Source: Candidatus Dadabacteria bacterium
Lineage (GTDB): Bacteria; Desulfobacterota_D; UBA1144; Nemesobacterales; UBA2774
DNA: 8,918 nt
Direction of reading: 5' to 3'
NCBI GenBank assembly: GCA_004356555.1
Contig: SMWY01000053.1
Coordinates: 1 to 8,918 of the forward strand
Shown: positions 6,291 through 8,918 of the stretch, in pieces
Numbering within the stretch: position 1 is the first letter of the stretch
Layout: the number at the start of each line of letters is the position of its first letter
The notes under the pieces: generated by a model
What the model saw: the letters and a program-made list of their open reading frames with translations, nothing else
Told to the model about the DNA's origin: nothing
The model's database searches: none
Translations under genes and position numbers: made by a program

Positions 6291-6956
6291 ATGCCTCCCA
6301 AAAACGAAAATATACAAACTTTTAATATAAAAGACTGTGCAATCTTAAACATGGCAACAGGGGTGCGTGCAAAAAATCTTAAAGAGCTAAGAGACCAACT
6401 GCTGACTATTCACCCTGAATCTATCCTTTACCATTTTTGGGCTAAAAAGCTTCGCTCAAGCTTTGAGGAACCTGAGTACAATAACGATTTTGCTTCCTGG
6501 ACATACAGTAATCTTCATGACATTAAGCTTGCCGAGCGCCTCAGTCTAATTAATCCGGGAATGTTTTCTGATATAGAAGACCTTAGAAGAAAGTTAATAG
6601 AAGTAGTAGAGTTAAGTTTGGAAGAAAACAAATCATCCATAAATACAAAAGAAGGTGAGCAATTCCAATTCATCCGCTCAGAAATTGTTGTATTTGACAC
6701 AAAACATACTATATCAAAACCCGAAGAACTAATGGAATTACTGCCCAATCTATCATTGGGAAGCATATATTTTCATTTTATAGATTCCAAAATAAGGTCA
6801 GATGATATATCTTCATGGCTTTCGCTGTTTGGTGACGAAGATAAAGGGTTAACCCAACAAATCTCTAAGTTGGATCCATACTTTTTTACATTGTCAGAAC
6901 TACGCATAAAAGTTTCTCAAATATTTAAAGGGTATTTCGAAGGAGTTAAAAAATGA
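6291..6956 (+). CDS. DUF5752-like protein with two tandem repeats
   Basis: A 221-residue soluble protein resembling the DUF5752 family, of unknown function. It consists of two homologous halves. Unit A (about 11-108) has SILYHFWAKKLRS (44-56), NNDFASW (64-70), LAERLSL (80-86) and F..IEDLRRKLIEVVE. Unit B (about 125-215) has SIYFHFIDSKIRS (158-170), DISSWLSLF (172-180), LTQQISKLDPYFF and LSELRIKVSQIF. Both units share the order 'SI.FHF..xKxRS - SW - L - LR.K', and unit B is shorter and lacks the NDFA block. An acidic, lysine-rich linker (110-124) separates them. No catalytic motif, signal peptide or membrane helix is seen. The last four bases (ATGA) overlap the trehalose synthase start, so the two products are made together. 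A partner or regulator of that enzyme is an inference from context. No ribosome binding site precedes the ATG. Confidence 0.75.
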   Translation: MPPKNENIQTFNIKDCAILNMATGVRAKNLKELRDQLLTIHPESILYHFWAKKLRSSFEEPEYNNDFASWTYSNLHDIKLAERLSLINPGMFSDIEDLRRKLIEVVELSLEENKSSINTKEGEQFQFIRSEIVVFDTKHTISKPEELMELLPNLSLGSIYFHFIDSKIRSDDISSWLSLFGDEDKGLTQQISKLDPYFFTLSELRIKVSQIFKGYFEGVKK

Positions 6957-8179
6957 GTGATCTCCTACACGCTTACGCAAGAGTTGCCGGTAATGATGCG
7001 GTAGATCATCTCCAGCAACTCTCAGCTCCTTTAAAGGGGGCTAAATTCGTACATGTAAACTCCACTCGCGTTGGAGGGGGGGTAGCGGAGATACTCATGA
7101 AAATGGTCCCTCTTATGAACGAGCTTGGGATAGATACGAGCTGGGAAGTAATAAGTGGTGAAGATAAATTTTACCAATGCACAAAAAGCATGCATAACGC
7201 CCTTCAGGGAGACCCGGTCCACATTTCAGAAGATTTACTAAAGGCATATGAAGAGACTAACTCTAAGAACGCTGATATACTCCGCCCAATATTAGAAGAC
7301 GCTGACTATGTCATCATACATGACCTTCAGCCGGCCCCTTTACTAACGCTCTGTCCAAACCGAAAAGGGAAGTGGGTTTGGCGCTGCCATATCGATGCAA
7401 GTAAACCTCATCCACCAGTGTGGAATTATTTGAGTCAATACGTGAAGGATTACGACGCAAGCTTTTTTTCACTTGCGGACTTTGCCCAGCAGCTTCCTCA
7501 TACACAGTATCTGATCCCTCCAAGCATTGATCCGCTAAGTGATAAAAACATGGATCTTGATCAAACAGAAATCGAATCTACTTATGAAGAGTTTGATCTC
7601 GACCGTAAAAGACCGATTATGCTTCAAGTATCGAGATATGACCGGTTTAAAGACCCGTTGGGTGTAATAGATGCTTACAAGCTAACTAAGCAATCTGTGC
7701 CGGAGATACAATTGGTACTAGCTGGAGGAGGAGCAACAGACGATCCTGAAGGGGAGGAAGTTTTAAGAGAGGTAAGAGATGCTGCGGGAGATGATCCGGA
7801 TATACATATACTCCTTTTACCGCCTGATGCTCATAAAACGATCAATGCACTTCAGAGAATATCAGACATAGTGCTTCAAAAATCACTAAAGGAAGGATTT
7901 GGCCTTACCGTAACTGAGGCAATGTGGAAAGGAAAACCTGTAATAGGGGGCAACACGGGCGGAATTCGCCTCCAGGTTATTAACCACCATACAGGCTTTC
8001 TTGTCGACACACCAGAAGGCGCAGCTCTCAGGATACAACAGCTATTAAGTGACCCGGAGAAACTAAAAGAAATGGGCAGAAAAGCAAAAGAATACGTTCG
8101 TAATAACTTTCTTATGACTCGTCACCTGAGAGAGATACTTAGCCTGTTTACAATTCTAGATAACCAATCCAAGACATAA
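6953..8179 (+). CDS. treT: Trehalose synthase (glycosyltransferring, TreT type, GT4 family)
   Basis: A 408-residue GT-B glycosyltransferase that joins NDP-glucose and glucose to trehalose, reversibly in characterised archaeal and bacterial homologues. The N-terminal domain carries HVNSTRVGGGVAEIL (34-48), LGIDTSWEVI and KSMHNALQG (78-86), all typical of TreT. IIHDLQPAPL (121-130) and WRCHID (143-148) line the acceptor cleft. The C-terminal nucleotide-sugar domain has LQVSRYDRFKDP (224-235) with the phosphate-contacting Arg and Lys, and the EX7E motif in EGFGLTVTE (E314, E322). Length is normal. Its ATG overlaps the DUF5752 stop (ATGA) and is preceded by AAGGAG at 6940-6945, seven bases upstream. 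It is cytoplasmic, with no signal peptide. Related GT4 enzymes with other acceptors are possible, but the HVNSTRVGGGVAE block makes TreT the best call. Confidence 0.87.
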   Translation: MSDLLHAYARVAGNDAVDHLQQLSAPLKGAKFVHVNSTRVGGGVAEILMKMVPLMNELGIDTSWEVISGEDKFYQCTKSMHNALQGDPVHISEDLLKAYEETNSKNADILRPILEDADYVIIHDLQPAPLLTLCPNRKGKWVWRCHIDASKPHPPVWNYLSQYVKDYDASFFSLADFAQQLPHTQYLIPPSIDPLSDKNMDLDQTEIESTYEEFDLDRKRPIMLQVSRYDRFKDPLGVIDAYKLTKQSVPEIQLVLAGGGATDDPEGEEVLREVRDAAGDDPDIHILLLPPDAHKTINALQRISDIVLQKSLKEGFGLTVTEAMWKGKPVIGGNTGGIRLQVINHHTGFLVDTPEGAALRIQQLLSDPEKLKEMGRKAKEYVRNNFLMTRHLREILSLFTILDNQSKT

Positions 8180-8242
8180 CTTAACTAAGCTTGTTGTAAT
8201 TTTTAGGTAAGCTAACTTGAAAGATAATAGGAGAGCCGATAC

Positions 8243-8704
8243 GTGGGGAAATCTTTAAAAGTAGGTGACCTAGCTCCAAACTTCAAACTCTTATCTGAGA
8301 CTGGGCAAACCGTAGAGCTTAAAGATTTCATTGGCGCAAGCCCCGTTGTTTTATTCTTCTATCCGAAAGATAACACTACAATATGTACTAAAGAAGTATG
8401 TCACTTCAGAGACAACTTCGATGAATTCAAAAAAATTAATAATGCCGAAATTCTTGGAATAAGTTCAGATTCCGTAGATTCTCATAAACAATTCTCTAAA
8501 AAAAACAGACTACCTTTCATATTGCTAAGCGACGCTGACGAAAGAGTTAGAAGACTATATGGAGTGCCGAAAACACTCGGAATAGTTCCGGGACGGGTTA
8601 CATATGTTATAGATAAACAAGGCGTTATCCGACATATTTTCTCTTCTCAACTAAACTACAAAAAGCATGTTGACGAAGCCATTTCAGCTTTAAAATCAAT
8701 CTAG
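8243..8704 (+). CDS. bcp: Peroxiredoxin, PrxQ/Bcp type
   Basis: A 153-residue thioredoxin-fold peroxidase that reduces hydrogen peroxide and organic hydroperoxides, recycled by thioredoxin. The peroxidatic cysteine is C48 and the resolving cysteine is C53 in the CTKEVC spacing that defines the Bcp/PrxQ class. The catalytic Thr is T45, the Pro is P41 in FFYPKD, and the active-site Arg is R118 in GRVTYVID. PFILLSDAD (91-99) and YGV (106-108) are family features. The usual 'TPGC' is TTIC here (T46, I47), a tolerated-looking variation. The start is GTG at 8243, with AGGAGAG (8229-8235) seven bases upstream. It lies 63 bases after treT with no clear terminator between, so it may be co-transcribed. 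No signal peptide is seen, so it is cytoplasmic. Confidence 0.93.
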   Translation: MGKSLKVGDLAPNFKLLSETGQTVELKDFIGASPVVLFFYPKDNTTICTKEVCHFRDNFDEFKKINNAEILGISSDSVDSHKQFSKKNRLPFILLSDADERVRRLYGVPKTLGIVPGRVTYVIDKQGVIRHIFSSQLNYKKHVDEAISALKSI

Positions 8705-8843
8705 CGAAATAAAGAATTGCCTGACAGCCGAATAATTTTAATCATTTTTTTATCCTCTACACTTATATATACTCTCCTCACATGATAAAGTTTCTACGAT
8801 ATGATGTTCTAACATATGGAAAATCTTGGTAATATATTGAGAC

Positions 8844-8854
8844 TAATAGGAGAG
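8844..8854 (+). promoter_or_regulatory. Ribosome binding site that fixes the TTG start of argH
   Basis: TAATAGGAGAG lies five bases before the TTG at 8860. The same 11 bases occur at 8225-8235 before the GTG start of the peroxiredoxin gene. A strong Shine-Dalgarno sequence in front of a non-ATG codon supports both starts. Confidence 0.7.
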
Positions 8855-8859
8855 ATAAA

Positions 8860-8918
8860 TTGATAAAGAAACCTTGGGCCGGAAGATTCAAGAAAGGAAC
8901 TCATAAAGTAGCTGAGAA
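8860..8918 (+). CDS. argH: Argininosuccinate lyase, N-terminal fragment (cut by the window end)
   Basis: From TTG at 8860 the frame reads M-IKKPWAGRFKKGTHKVAE, running off the window after 19 codons. Argininosuccinate lyases begin with a nearly invariant W-G-G/A-R-F block followed by a short K/T-G-T segment, so 'PWAGRFKKGTHK' is diagnostic. The enzyme splits argininosuccinate into arginine and fumarate, the last step of arginine synthesis. AGGAGAG five bases upstream supports the TTG start; no ATG is available in frame nearby. The 155-base gap after the peroxiredoxin probably holds its own promoter: a weak candidate is CTAACA (8809-8814) and TATATT (8833-8838), 18 bases apart. No argG is visible here. 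Confidence 0.88.
   Translation, partial: MIKKPWAGRFKKGTHKVAE

Noticed and set aside
7314..7523. Minus-strand frames inside treT, and similar shadows inside ihfA, tilS, the thiolase and the DUF5752 gene
   Set aside because: All are antisense to confident coding sequences and show no domain-like composition or initiation signal.
8181..8220. Similar AAGCTT/AAGCTAA words between treT and bcp, as a terminator or promoter
   Set aside because: They do not form a stable stem, no T-run follows, and no pair of promoter boxes has acceptable spacing.
8799..8817. Small dyads ATATG...CATAT and ATGTT-CT-AACAT upstream of argH, as a possible ArgR operator
   Set aside because: They do not match the known ARG-box pattern and are short enough to arise by chance in AT-rich DNA.
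1..8918. CRISPR array, tRNA/rRNA gene, insertion sequence or attachment site
   Set aside because: No regularly spaced repeats, no tRNA-like cloverleaf, no transposase or integrase reading frame and no terminal repeats were found on reading both strands.

Overview
The window is AT-rich, densely packed bacterial chromosomal DNA with no rRNA, tRNA, insertion sequence, prophage or CRISPR signal. An IHF-alpha-type DNA-binding protein directly after what looks like the 3' tip of pheT suggests a Gram-negative, proteobacterial or deltaproteobacteria-like lineage. ATG, GTG and TTG starts, short gaps and overlapping genes suggest a compact genome. No marker here fixes the phylum, so the affiliation is inference.

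Layout: (1) 1-2350, + strand: the pheT 3' end, ihfA, a DUF502 membrane protein and tilS, tightly packed or overlapping. (2) 2347-3318, - strand: a ROK-family glucokinase that converges on tilS so closely that the two stop codons overlap. (3) 3319-5547, + strand: an extended -10 promoter, an 18-codon fragment that reads as the N-terminus of an acyl-CoA dehydrogenase, a complete acetyl-CoA C-acyltransferase (thiolase), and a sucrase/ferredoxin-like thioredoxin-fold protein. (4) 5686-6195, - strand: a nitroreductase with a plausible hairpin terminator after it. (5) 6250-8704, + strand: a sigma70-like promoter, a two-repeat DUF5752-type protein with an almost leaderless start, an overlapping trehalose synthase (TreT-type GT4), and a PrxQ/Bcp peroxiredoxin. 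(6) 8860-end, + strand: the first 19 codons of argininosuccinate lyase (argH), with a TTG start.

How the genes fit together: the first block is housekeeping (translation, nucleoid, tRNA-Ile decoding). The sugar theme is glucokinase, which makes glucose-6-phosphate, and TreT, which joins NDP-glucose and glucose into trehalose. Trehalose synthesis followed by a peroxiredoxin suggests a stress-protection neighbourhood. The thiolase points to fatty-acid or acyl-CoA metabolism.

The two most interesting points are the acyl-CoA dehydrogenase remnant, cut to 18 codons but keeping its ribosome binding site and feeding straight into the thiolase start, and the DUF5752 duplicated-domain protein translationally coupled to trehalose synthase, a candidate uncharacterised partner of that enzyme. 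No clear-cut unknown defence or mobile system is visible. There is no gene-free stretch over 300 bases; the largest gaps are about 155 bases (8705-8859) and 138 bases (5548-5685).
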